Shown: positions 43,944-51,915 of the stretch, piece after piece
How positions within the stretch are numbered: position 1 is the stretch's first letter
Layout: every line of letters begins with the position of its first letter
Assembly (NCBI RefSeq): GCF_009746565.1
Contig: NZ_WRPN01000003.1
Location: 62,001 to 126,000, forward strand
Direction of reading: 5' to 3'
DNA length: 64,000 nt
Source: Mariniflexile maritimum
GTDB lineage: Bacteria > Bacteroidota > Bacteroidia > Flavobacteriales > Flavobacteriaceae
Program-made: the position numbers and the translations under genes
Notes under the pieces: model-generated
The model's database searches: none
What the model saw: the letters and a program-made list of their open reading frames with translations, nothing else
What the model was told of the DNA's origin: nothing

Positions 43944-44105
43944 TTGAAAAAGATAATCCCTCTTGAAGAAGGCGACTATTATTTAACCCCCGAAGGCTAC
44001 CGCTGTTTTACAGCACAATACCTATTAAAACGCGGCTATTGTTGCGAAAGTGGATGCAGGCACTGCCCGTATGGTTTTAACCAGAAAACCAACTACCACA
44101 AATAA
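43944..44105 (+). CDS. DUF5522-like small Cys-rich protein, TTG start
   Basis: A 53-residue protein read from TTG 43944 (KKIIPLEEGDYYLTPEGYRC, then RGYCCESGCRHCPYGFN). The CC-x3-C-x2-C-PYG cluster matches the small DUF5522 family; such Cys-rich ends may bind a metal or Fe-S cluster. No in-frame ATG lies upstream, and the conserved part begins within a few residues of the TTG, so a TTG start is likely. The leader contains an octanucleotide repeat tract. Confidence 0.82.
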   Translation: MKKIIPLEEGDYYLTPEGYRCFTAQYLLKRGYCCESGCRHCPYGFNQKTNYHK

Positions 44106-44233
44106 AAAAACCTGCATGCCTTGGTACGATTATTGATAATTATTTAATAGCAAGCCGTTAAAGGCTGTTATTTTTTAGCATTGTTGCTAATAGTTTCTTA
44201 AATTTACTATAACCTATTTAAAAAATTTGCACT

Positions 44234-44776
44234 ATGAAAACATTACTTAAACTCCTGCCAGCAATGGCGCTACTACTTGTTATGTCGTCTTGCAGCTCGG
44301 TTAGGGTTGCAACCGATTACGACAAAAACGCCAACTTTTCAACCTATAAAACCTTTGCGTTTTTTAAAACCGGCATAGACAAAGCCGAAATTAACGATTT
44401 AGATAAACGCCGCATCCTTCGTGCCATTGAAGCAGAATTATTGGCTAAAGGCTTTACAAAATCGGATGAACCCGATTTATTGGTGAGCCTGTTTACAAAA
44501 TCGCGCGAACAGGTAAACGTTTACAACAACGGGTATGGCCCTTATGGCTATGGTTGGGGATGGAGCCCTTGGTACTGGAACAACTATGGCCCATCGGTTA
44601 CCACATCGACCGAAGGCGTTTTGTATATTGATTTGATTGATGCCAACAAAAAAGAGCTCGTTTGGCAAGGTATGGGCACTGGCTACATAACACAAAACAT
44701 GGACAAAAAAGAAGCGCGCATTGCCGAATTTGTTGCCGAAATTATGGCGAAATACCCTCCGGGAATGACGAAATAA
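44234..44776 (+). CDS. DUF4136 lipoprotein
   Basis: A 180-residue protein with a lipoprotein signal (MKTLLKLLPAMALLLVMSSC) and the DUF4136 pattern: VATDYDKNANFSTYKTFAFF, RILRAIEAELLAKGF, DLLVSLFTKSREQVNVYN, a Gly/Tyr/Trp-rich loop, and TEGVLYIDLIDANKKELVWQGMGTG. Function of the family is unknown; it is an outer-membrane-associated lipoprotein by signal. Confidence 0.9.
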   Translation: MKTLLKLLPAMALLLVMSSCSSVRVATDYDKNANFSTYKTFAFFKTGIDKAEINDLDKRRILRAIEAELLAKGFTKSDEPDLLVSLFTKSREQVNVYNNGYGPYGYGWGWSPWYWNNYGPSVTTSTEGVLYIDLIDANKKELVWQGMGTGYITQNMDKKEARIAEFVAEIMAKYPPGMTK

Positions 44777-44846
44777 CACAGAATTTTAAAGAGTCGTTAT
44801 TGCGAACCCCTTGCAATGAAGCGAAGCAATCTGTTAAACCAAGTCT

Positions 44847-44890
44847 AGCAACCTGTAATTGCGTAACACCAACTTACAGGTTGCTTTTTT
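44847..44890 (+). terminator. Rho-independent terminator after the DUF4136 gene
   Basis: AGCAACCTGTAA and TTACAGGTTGCT form a perfect 12-bp stem with a 15-base loop and a T run. Just upstream (44793-44835) is a degenerate copy of the CATTGCGA / GAAGCAATCTGTTA repeat seen at 46146. Confidence 0.9.
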
Positions 44891-44947
44891 ATGAAAAAAT
44901 GTGGAATATCCACCCCGGACTTCAACCACCCCTGCGGAGGAGGTGCC

Positions 44948-46099
44948 TTAGAGCGTGCCGTTAAAAGCCTTTTGCAACAGGCTGTTGAACAACAGCTCGC
45001 TTTTTTGTAAGGCGCCTTGGGCTTGTTGTTTTTGTTGTTCTATAAGCTGTACGCGCTCTGCAAATTGGGTTTGGAGGTGGATTGGGGGATTTATTATTTT
45101 ATACTTTTGAATTTCATCAGGGCTAATTCTAGGTAAATTTGCTCCAGAACTTCTTTCGCTTGCAAAAGAAACAAAACCATTCCCCCTCATTATTTGAGCA
45201 ATAAAAAATCGGTTTGTTTTATTTGGAATTGGTTTCAATGGAATAATATCTGTACTGCAAATCCCTTCAAAATTTGGCAGTGAAACTTTATTCAAATAAG
45301 GTCGTAATTTTCCATAAAGAATATGCTCTTTAGTGAAATAAAACTTGTTGCTTTTTATATCGCCAGATTCAACAATTTCATAACCTATGATTTTTCCTGT
45401 TTCTTTTTCTATTGCATCTAACGGTATGTACTTTGTGTTTGTTGAAATATTTTCAGGCTTGATAGTTTTCTTTTTAAAATCACAAATTTTTGACATGGCA
45501 ACTTTCTCCCACCCCATTGGGTTTGTAACAGGGTCGCCAAACATATCCAAAAAGAGGATTTGGGTTAGGGCGTCGTATTTGGCGATAAGTTGTTGGTTTA
45601 GTTGGCGCAGGGTGTCGGCTTCATCTAAAATGGCGGCGATACGCTTTTGGGTTTCTAGGTTGGGGAGGGGGATTTTTACACCTTTCAGATATTTAAAATG
45701 CCTATTGTAACCCGTTTCTGGTATGTTTAAAGTTTGGAAAAAATAATAAATATATTTTTCAAAACTTTTAACGCCCTTTTTTATCTTCAAAACTTTAGTG
45801 CCATCGGCACCCATTGCAAATGGGAAATCAATATATTTAAGGGCTCTAGTGTGGTCGCCAAACACAATATGAGGTACTTCTGTTTTTACGATGGCTTCTT
45901 TTTCATTTGTAAATCCAGCAATCAATTCTTTCCCTTGGTCAACTACTTTTATAGAACCTTCATTTAGTAAATCACTGTTTTTGGTTTTTTTGTTTCCTCC
46001 AGAAACATCGATTATAACTTTATCAAAATCTAAAACTTCCCACCCTTTTGGTAAATTGCAAAGTGTTTTGAAGTTTTGGACTAAACTATTTTCATTCAT
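44948..46099 (-). CDS. Type I restriction-modification specificity subunit (orphan HsdS)
   Basis: A 383-residue protein with two target-recognition domains and two conserved helical spacers. TRD1 covers about residues 18-155 (LPKGWEVLDFDKVI; ends KGVKIPLPNLETQKRIAAIL). A central coiled spacer follows (DEADTLRQLNQQLIAKYDALTQILFLDMFGDP), then TRD2 (GWEKVAMSKICDF onward) and the C-terminal helix (QFAERVQLIEQQKQQAQGAL, LFNSLLQKAFNGTL). HsdS guides HsdM/HsdR to an asymmetric bipartite site. No hsdM or hsdR is within the window. The gene is flanked on both sides by dispersed repeats, suggesting a mobile or inverted specificity cassette. Confidence 0.93.
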   Translation of the reverse strand: MNENSLVQNFKTLCNLPKGWEVLDFDKVIIDVSGGNKKTKNSDLLNEGSIKVVDQGKELIAGFTNEKEAIVKTEVPHIVFGDHTRALKYIDFPFAMGADGTKVLKIKKGVKSFEKYIYYFFQTLNIPETGYNRHFKYLKGVKIPLPNLETQKRIAAILDEADTLRQLNQQLIAKYDALTQILFLDMFGDPVTNPMGWEKVAMSKICDFKKKTIKPENISTNTKYIPLDAIEKETGKIIGYEIVESGDIKSNKFYFTKEHILYGKLRPYLNKVSLPNFEGICSTDIIPLKPIPNKTNRFFIAQIMRGNGFVSFASERSSGANLPRISPDEIQKYKIINPPIHLQTQFAERVQLIEQQKQQAQGALQKSELLFNSLLQKAFNGTL

Positions 46100-46145
46100 T
46101 ATTATCGCATCATTTTTCCTAATTCAACTAATTCCATACTTTTTT

Positions 46146-46478
46146 AATTAACAGATTGCTTCGTGCCTCGCCATGACGTCATTACGAGGGAGGCACGACC
46201 GAAGTAATCTGTTTCATGTTAGCTCTTTTTCATAAGATTGCTTCGTTCCTCGCAATGACGATTACTCGTGGTATTGCTTCGCTCCTCGCCATGACGGTGG
46301 CGTCGTGTGTTTCAATTAACAGATTGCTTCGTTCCTCGCAATGACGTCATTACGAGGGAGGCACGACCGAAGTAATCTGTTTCATGTTAGCTCTTTTTCA
46401 TAAGATTGCTTCGTTCCTCGCAATGACGGTGGCGTCGTGTGTTTCAATTAACAGATTGCTTCGCTCTTCGCCATGACG
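46146..46478. repeat. Palindromic element block with 115-bp direct repeats
   Basis: Two 115-bp copies (46146-46260 and 46314-46428) differ at two positions that I can see, with a 168-bp period; a third partial copy starts at 46445. Each copy contains CAGATTGCTTCG and CTCGCAATGACG with the reverse form CGTCATTACGAGG and GAAGTAATCTG. This is the same family as the elements in trpF. The spacer GGTGGCGTCGTGTGTTTC is also repeated. Confidence 0.93.
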
Positions 46479-46481
46479 ACT

Positions 46482-47234
46482 TCACCTAAACCGCTTCAAT
46501 GTGTTTTTAGTAAAATCGCTTAATACCAAAGTGCCACTAATTTCGGCACGTTCTAGCAATAAAGTGTCCCAGTGTTGGGTGCCTTCCCAAAAAACAGCTT
46601 TCATTTGCTTTAGCGCTTCGGGGTTATAGCTGCTCAATTTTTCGGCCAATACGGTTGTGGCAACATCCAGGGCTTCCTTTGTTTCAAAAACTTCGGCGTA
46701 CAACCCCTTGCTTTTGGCCCATTCCGCAGAAAAAAACGTTTCGGCATCGATGGTTAGTTGCGACATGGCCGATAATCCAATTTTCCGGGTTACGGCGGGC
46801 TCAATAACAAACGGCCCAATACCAATACTTAATTCACTTAAGCGGATGGCGGCATGTTTGCTTGCCAAACAATAATCGGTTGCCGCTGCCAAACCCACAC
46901 CGCCACCAACGGTTTTTCCTTGTACGCGCCCAATTATGAGTTTCGGACACCTGCGCATGGCGTTTATAACATGGGCAAACCCCGAAAAGAACGCTTTTCC
47001 TTCTTCCGACGTTGTAACCGCCATCACTTCATGAAAACTGGCCCCGGCGCAAAAGGTACGATCGCCGCCACTTTGCAAAACCACCACGTTAATAGCGTTG
47101 TTTGTACCCGCTGCGGTTATGGTTTCTGCCAATTTAAACAGAATATCACTGGGCATGGAATTTCGGTTTGGATGAAAAAACTCGATGTATCCTACACTAT
47201 TTTTGATGGTTAGGGTAACGTAAGGCGTATTCAT
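46482..47234 (-). CDS. Enoyl-CoA hydratase/isomerase-family protein
   Basis: A 250-residue crotonase-fold protein from ATG 47234 (MNTPYVTLTIKNSVGYIEF). The oxyanion-hole regions are SGGDRTFCAGASFHEV and QGKTVGGGVGLAAATDYCLAS; the second catalytic position has LSIGIGPFV. Substrate is not clear; a methylglutaconyl-CoA hydratase-like role in leucine or fatty-acid catabolism is possible. The ORF could be extended to 47453, but the added 73 residues look unlike a crotonase and are probably not translated. Confidence 0.88.
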   Translation of the reverse strand: MNTPYVTLTIKNSVGYIEFFHPNRNSMPSDILFKLAETITAAGTNNAINVVVLQSGGDRTFCAGASFHEVMAVTTSEEGKAFFSGFAHVINAMRRCPKLIIGRVQGKTVGGGVGLAAATDYCLASKHAAIRLSELSIGIGPFVIEPAVTRKIGLSAMSQLTIDAETFFSAEWAKSKGLYAEVFETKEALDVATTVLAEKLSSYNPEALKQMKAVFWEGTQHWDTLLLERAEISGTLVLSDFTKNTLKRFR

Positions 47235-47540
47235 AAAGATGGGTGTTTGGCTTAAATTTTCAAGGGTGGAATATACATAATTTTTTGATGCCGGGTTAAG
47301 TAATTGGCAAACACCTTGAAATTGATGTTCTAAATTTTTAACCACAAATTCACCAATTTTATTTAAAGCGAAACCTGAAGGCAGCAGACTATTTACAAAA
47401 AAATAGAACGGATACCAAACGAAAATAAACGGGCGAATTGCTTTGAGGCACATTATTTTTTAAGCACTTGGGCCCGATAAGTAACTTATGTTACCCATGT
47501 TATAAAAAAATTTAAAGTAATTTGTGCCAAAATTAAAACT

Positions 47541-47846
47541 ATGGGATTTTTGGATTTTTTATTTGGAAACAAACAAGACGCTATTAAAGAGTTTCAATCG
47601 CGAGGTGCCGTTATTATTGATGTAAGAACACCGGGCGAATACCAACAAGGCGCCATTCGCGGTTCAAAAAACATACCGCTGCAAAACATTGCCTCAAAAA
47701 TAAACGAGATTAAAAAGCTTAACAAACCGGTTATTACCTGTTGTGCCAGTGGTATGCGTTCGGGCAGTGCCGCGAGCATTTTAAAAAGCAACGGTATAGA
47801 AGCCGTTAACGGCGGTGGCTGGTCGAGCCTAAACGCTAAATTATAG
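47541..47846 (+). CDS. Rhodanese-like domain protein
   Basis: A 101-residue single-domain rhodanese: MGFLDFLFGNKQDAIKEFQS, VIIDVRTPGEYQQGAIRGSKNIPL, active loop VITCCASGMRSGSAA with catalytic Cys, GIEAVNGGGW. The CCASGMRS loop and the FGNKQDA start resemble the short rhodaneses often found near thioredoxin-type genes in Bacteroidota. Sulfur-transfer role by family; no partner nearby. Confidence 0.9.
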   Translation: MGFLDFLFGNKQDAIKEFQSRGAVIIDVRTPGEYQQGAIRGSKNIPLQNIASKINEIKKLNKPVITCCASGMRSGSAASILKSNGIEAVNGGGWSSLNAKL

Positions 47847-47939
47847 TTGCGTACCTAACAAAAAAATTAAAAAGCGTAACATTGACGAGTGTTTTTAAAC
47901 CATTTGATTTTTAAATGTTTGAGAGCGCTCCAATTTTTA

Positions 47940-47972
47940 AAACACCCCTAAAGTCCCCGCAAGGGGGCAATC
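47940..47972. repeat. CCCC-GCAA-GGGG hairpin repeat
   Basis: AAACACCCCTAAAGTCCCC, then GCAA, then GGGGGCAATCC. Related in reverse to the element at 14290-14330. Confidence 0.6.
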
Positions 47973-48007
47973 CAGACTTTGAAATTTTTAGGTAAAGTAC
48001 CTAGAAA

Positions 48008-48622
48008 TTAAAGTTTTAGGGTTTCTAGCTGGCCGGCACTTTCGATGGTGTTTTGGTTGTATTTAAGCGTCCAGCCCAACGAATTTGTAACTATGTAGAA
48101 TTTGGATAATTCGCTAATCAATCTGTTTTTGGCGTTGGTTTTGATTTCCGATTTTTCGAGCTTTTTCAATAGCGATTTTTTTATGGTTTCCTTGATGTCA
48201 TTATAATCTTTAGCTTCAAAAGCATTAAAATAATCGGCTTGAATATCGTAATACTCCAAGTCTGGACTTATTGTTATTTCTTCCTTAGGAATACTTAAAA
48301 TGGTAAGGGTTTTGGTTTGTTCGTCGATACGGTATTTTATCAAACTTAAATCGTACGACACGAATACATCGGCATTAACCACAACGAGCGCTTTTTTTTC
48401 GGAAGTAAAAAACGAACCCAGAATTTCCTTTGAATTTCTGTAGTTGAAAACCTCGCTAAAATGCCCTTCGGTAACAATTAACTTACCAACGTTATTGATT
48501 TGTTTTTGAATTAAGGCCGAACTTTCCCGAAGCACAATTTTGTCTTCTTTTTTGGAATCGCAGTATTTAAACGTGAACAGCAAAACCATTGCTATTACCA
48601 CACCCAGTATAATTTTTCGCAT
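48008..48622 (-). CDS. DUF4230-family membrane-anchored protein
   Basis: A 204-residue protein with an N-terminal membrane anchor (MRKIILGVVIAMVLLFTFKY) and the DUF4230 pattern: SSALIQKQINNVGKLIVTEGHFSEVFNY, ALVVVNADVFVSYDLSLIKY, LTILSIPKEEITISPDLEYYDIQADYFNAFEAKDYN, KNRLISELSKFYIVTNSLGW. Function unknown. Followed by a repeat-containing gap; stands alone. Confidence 0.88.
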   Translation of the reverse strand: MRKIILGVVIAMVLLFTFKYCDSKKEDKIVLRESSALIQKQINNVGKLIVTEGHFSEVFNYRNSKEILGSFFTSEKKALVVVNADVFVSYDLSLIKYRIDEQTKTLTILSIPKEEITISPDLEYYDIQADYFNAFEAKDYNDIKETIKKSLLKKLEKSEIKTNAKNRLISELSKFYIVTNSLGWTLKYNQNTIESAGQLETLKL

Positions 48623-48761
48623 GGCACAAAATTAATTAAAAAAACAGTTTGGTTTATAGATTTGTAACCACCATTGCTTTTATTCTGCAAATCCTTTGTT
48701 CGGGCCTGTTGCGTTTAACATGATATGGTTATAAATATGCCTCAATTGAAAACGAGGTGTT

Positions 48762-49412
48762 CTATATCAAATTATTCCTTTTGGCCTTTTCAACAGCTTC
48801 CAACTTATTGTGCACCTGTAGTTTTTTATAGATGTTTTCAATGTGCTTTCTGATGGTTCCTGAAGACAGAAAGAGATTATCGGCAATAAGGTTGTAGCTC
48901 AAGCCTTTGCTTAATTGTTCTAAAACCTGAATTTCCCTATCTGAAAGTTTGACATCTTCTTGATTTTCCTTACAATTAAAATCGATGGGGTTTCTTAGTA
49001 ATTTCAAGGTCTTTAATGCGATGGAAGGGTTCATGGCCGCACCCCCATTTAAGGTTTCAACGATGCCATTGTGCAAATCCTTGGCGTTAATTTCCTTGAG
49101 CAAATACCCATCGGCACCCGCTTTTATGGCGTTGAAAATATTTTCGTCGTTATCAAAAACCGTAAGCATGATGATTTTGATGTGCGGGTATTTTTGTTTA
49201 ACGAACTCGGTTGTTTCGATGCCGTTTAAAACGGGCATTTCTATATCCATTAAAATAACGTCCAGATTGTGGTTTTCCTCAAGTTTAACAAGCAAGTCGG
49301 AGCCATTTAGAGCAGAAAACCGCACGTTTAAATCGTCAAAAAAAGACAGTTTTTCTTTTACGGCATTGATTAAAAATGAGTTATCGTCAACAATGGCTAT
49401 TTTAATATGCAT
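48762..49412 (-). CDS. NarL/FixJ-type response regulator
   Basis: A 216-residue protein. REC domain (residues 1-120) with Asp9/Asp10 and phospho-acceptor Asp56 (DVILMDIEMP) and the Lys in LLKEINAKD. The C-terminal LuxR-type HTH is LSDREIQVLEQLSKGLSYNLIADNLFLSSGTIRKHIENIYKKLQV. It is encoded 18 bases after the TPR histidine kinase and is its obvious partner. Confidence 0.95.
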   Translation of the reverse strand: MHIKIAIVDDNSFLINAVKEKLSFFDDLNVRFSALNGSDLLVKLEENHNLDVILMDIEMPVLNGIETTEFVKQKYPHIKIIMLTVFDNDENIFNAIKAGADGYLLKEINAKDLHNGIVETLNGGAAMNPSIALKTLKLLRNPIDFNCKENQEDVKLSDREIQVLEQLSKGLSYNLIADNLFLSSGTIRKHIENIYKKLQVHNKLEAVEKAKRNNLI

Positions 49413-49430
49413 GCTAAATATGTTTAGAGT

Positions 49431-51374
49431 TTATAAGGTTACAACAATGGCCGTTCCTTTATTTAAAGCACTTTCCAAAGTGCAGGTTGCCCCAATATCG
49501 TGTGCCCGTTTTTTTATGTTGTTTAATCCGTTACCGTACTCAACCGTGGTTTCATCAAACCCCTTTCCATCATCAACAACAGCAAACTGCAAGGTGTTTT
49601 CTTGCTGTTTTATGGTAACTTTAATGGTATTTGCCTCGGCATATTTCATGGCATTGTTGATGGCTTCTTGAATGATGCGGTATAGGTTCATGCCCTGAAC
49701 GGAAGTAAAAACGGTATCCATGGGCTGTTTGGGATCTAAGATAAATTCAAAAGAAGTGGTATTTGATGCGTTATTGGCATTTTCAACAAAGTTGGATATT
49801 CGCGCCTGCAAATCTTCCAAAGAAATGGCGCTTTTGTTCATGGCCCAAATAGTATCGCGCAGTTCGTAAATGGTTTCTTTGGTAAACTGGCTGATGCTTG
49901 TGAGCTTGTTGGTTAACTTGTTGTTGGTAATGTTAAAACCGAATTGTAAATTTTCGATGGACGAGATGATAAAAGTGAGTTGTGCGCCAATATTATCGTG
50001 CAAATCGCGGGAAATGGCAAGGCGTTGTTCCTGTAATTTATTTTGGGTCTCGATTTTTACTAAGGCCTCCTTTAGCTCATTTTCCTTTTGAAGCTGGCTA
50101 TTTTTAAGCTTTTGCTGGTTGAACAACAGATAGCCTAAAACCGCAATTACCAATGCCAAAATGCCCAAGCCTAAAATCTGGGTATTTTTTTGGTTGAGAT
50201 GAAGTTCCTTTTCGGCAATATTGGCGCGCTGCGACAGGATTTCCTTTTCCTTTTTCTCGGTTTGGTATTTGGTTTCTATCTCTGATATTATTTTTAGTTT
50301 TTCGCTGCCCATTATGCTGTCGTTATAGGTAATGAACAGTTTTAAATACTTATTTGACTGCTTGAAATCATTGAGCTTTTCGTAGGTTTTCGCCAATGTT
50401 TTTGATGAAGAAGCTATAAATTCGGTCGCTTTGATTTCTTCCGCAAAACGCAGTGCTTCCTCGCCTATTAAAGCGGCGTTTTTATAGTCTTTTAGGTTAT
50501 AGTTTAAATTTGCCAACGCATTGTTTAGGAATGCCAATTCGTAGGGTTCCTTGTTTATTGTATGAAGCTGTATCGCTTTCAGATAATTTTTTTTTGCTTC
50601 AGCGTAATTATGCAAACTATCATAAGAAATGGCAATATTGGTTATTGGATACGCTGTAAAACGCTCATATTGAAGTCTTTTAAAATATAATTTAGAAGTA
50701 TTTGAAAACTTTAATGACTTTTCGTAATTGCCCAACTCGTTTAAACTTCCTGCTATATTATTGTTTACCATTGCCATGTGCAACGAGTCTTTTAGCTTGG
50801 TATAAATATCCAAAGACTTGGTGTTGTAGTCAATGGACTTTGTGTATTCTTGAAGTTTTCTATAATCCCAGGCAATATTTAAGTAAGCTGCTGCCATACC
50901 TAAGCTATCGTTAAGCTTTTCATGTATTTTTAGTGTTTTAAAATAATAAGGAATGGATGTGTTAAGCTTGCCTAATTTGCTATAAACAATACCCAAACCA
51001 TTGTAGGCATCTGCAATCGTTGATGTGTCCTTAATTTTTTCACTAATTGCTAAAGACTTCTTGAAATTTTCGATAGATTCGGTATAATTTCCGCGTTCCC
51101 AACTGGTATGCCCCAAAAACATAAAGGCTTTGATCTTTAAAGAATCATTGCCAATTTTTTCTGAAAGCCTATAAGCGCTATCTGCATAATACTTGGAACT
51201 ATCTAAGTTAATCCTAACATAAATGTTGGAAATATCAATCAATGTATTAAACTGTTTTTTTGGCTTTTGGGTTTTTAAAGCAGTTTTTAAACTATCAATA
51301 CGATGCTGGGAATTTTGTGAAAAACAATAAAAGCTAAAACTAACGAGTACAATTAAGAGGAAACGTTTTTTCAT
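49431..51374 (-). CDS. TPR-containing sensor histidine kinase (HisKA_3)
   Basis: A 647-residue protein from ATG 51374. Signal peptide (MKKRFLLIVLVSFSFYCFSQ), about eight TPR repeats (for example DTSTIADAYNGLGIVYSKLG, DSLGMAAAYLNIAWDYRKLQ), one membrane helix (ILGLGILALVIAVLGYLLFN), HisKA_3 with acceptor His in RLAISRDLHDNIGAQLTFI, and HATPase_c (YRIIQEAINNAMKYAEA, VVDDGKGFDE, GLNNIKKRA). The TPRs are periplasmic and probably sense a protein or peptide; the signal is unknown. It forms a two-component operon with the NarL-type regulator. Confidence 0.92.
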   Translation of the reverse strand: MKKRFLLIVLVSFSFYCFSQNSQHRIDSLKTALKTQKPKKQFNTLIDISNIYVRINLDSSKYYADSAYRLSEKIGNDSLKIKAFMFLGHTSWERGNYTESIENFKKSLAISEKIKDTSTIADAYNGLGIVYSKLGKLNTSIPYYFKTLKIHEKLNDSLGMAAAYLNIAWDYRKLQEYTKSIDYNTKSLDIYTKLKDSLHMAMVNNNIAGSLNELGNYEKSLKFSNTSKLYFKRLQYERFTAYPITNIAISYDSLHNYAEAKKNYLKAIQLHTINKEPYELAFLNNALANLNYNLKDYKNAALIGEEALRFAEEIKATEFIASSSKTLAKTYEKLNDFKQSNKYLKLFITYNDSIMGSEKLKIISEIETKYQTEKKEKEILSQRANIAEKELHLNQKNTQILGLGILALVIAVLGYLLFNQQKLKNSQLQKENELKEALVKIETQNKLQEQRLAISRDLHDNIGAQLTFIISSIENLQFGFNITNNKLTNKLTSISQFTKETIYELRDTIWAMNKSAISLEDLQARISNFVENANNASNTTSFEFILDPKQPMDTVFTSVQGMNLYRIIQEAINNAMKYAEANTIKVTIKQQENTLQFAVVDDGKGFDETTVEYGNGLNNIKKRAHDIGATCTLESALNKGTAIVVTL

Positions 51375-51378
51375 AAAG

Positions 51379-51666
51379 TTAGTTACAGTAGGTTTCAAAT
51401 ATAAACTTTTGCACTAAAAGGAGGTCTTGTGTTATCTTAAAAAACCTGTTTAATAACGATTGGTGCAAACCATCCATTAGAATAGTATTTTGGCTGTTTT
51501 TATAAAGTATTTTGGTTTCCATTGCTACTTGTCTTTCTAAAATTGAGCAGGTTTGTTTCGCTGTTTTTTTTAAAGTGTGCGTATGAAGCATTGTTTTTAT
51601 AACCAATAGCGCTAAAAAAAAGATGCTTACGCCTAAACCCCATATAAACAAAAGATTAAATTCCAT
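51379..51666 (-). CDS. Small membrane protein upstream of the kinase gene
   Basis: A 95-residue protein from ATG 51666: one membrane helix (FNLLFIWGLGVSIFFLALLVIK) and a cytosolic helical region (TCSILERQVAMETKILYKNS, LLNRFFKITQDLLLVQKF). It ends 4 bases before the kinase ATG, so it is probably part of the same operon. No family recognised; a short kinase-accessory role is speculation. Confidence 0.5.
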   Translation of the reverse strand: MEFNLLFIWGLGVSIFFLALLVIKTMLHTHTLKKTAKQTCSILERQVAMETKILYKNSQNTILMDGLHQSLLNRFFKITQDLLLVQKFIFETYCN

Positions 51667-51915
51667 AATCAATAACATTAATTGTTGGAAAATACATGCT
51701 TAAATGCCAAATGGATACATAAAAAAACACCAATTGTACATCGGTTTTAATGATTGATACAATTGATGTTTTTAAGTATGAACTGATTAATAGCATTTTA
51801 AATATACTTCAATTTGTTGAACCCAAACTAATTTTTCGATAAACAGTTATTTAAAAAGATTAAGCGCAATAATGTTATTTATCACGCCTAATCGGACAAA
51901 TCTCAACAACAAGAT

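Noticed and set aside
47235-47453. 73-residue N-terminal extension of the enoyl-CoA hydratase
   Set aside because: The crotonase fold begins at MNTPYVTLTI; the extension has no family similarity and no clean signal peptide.
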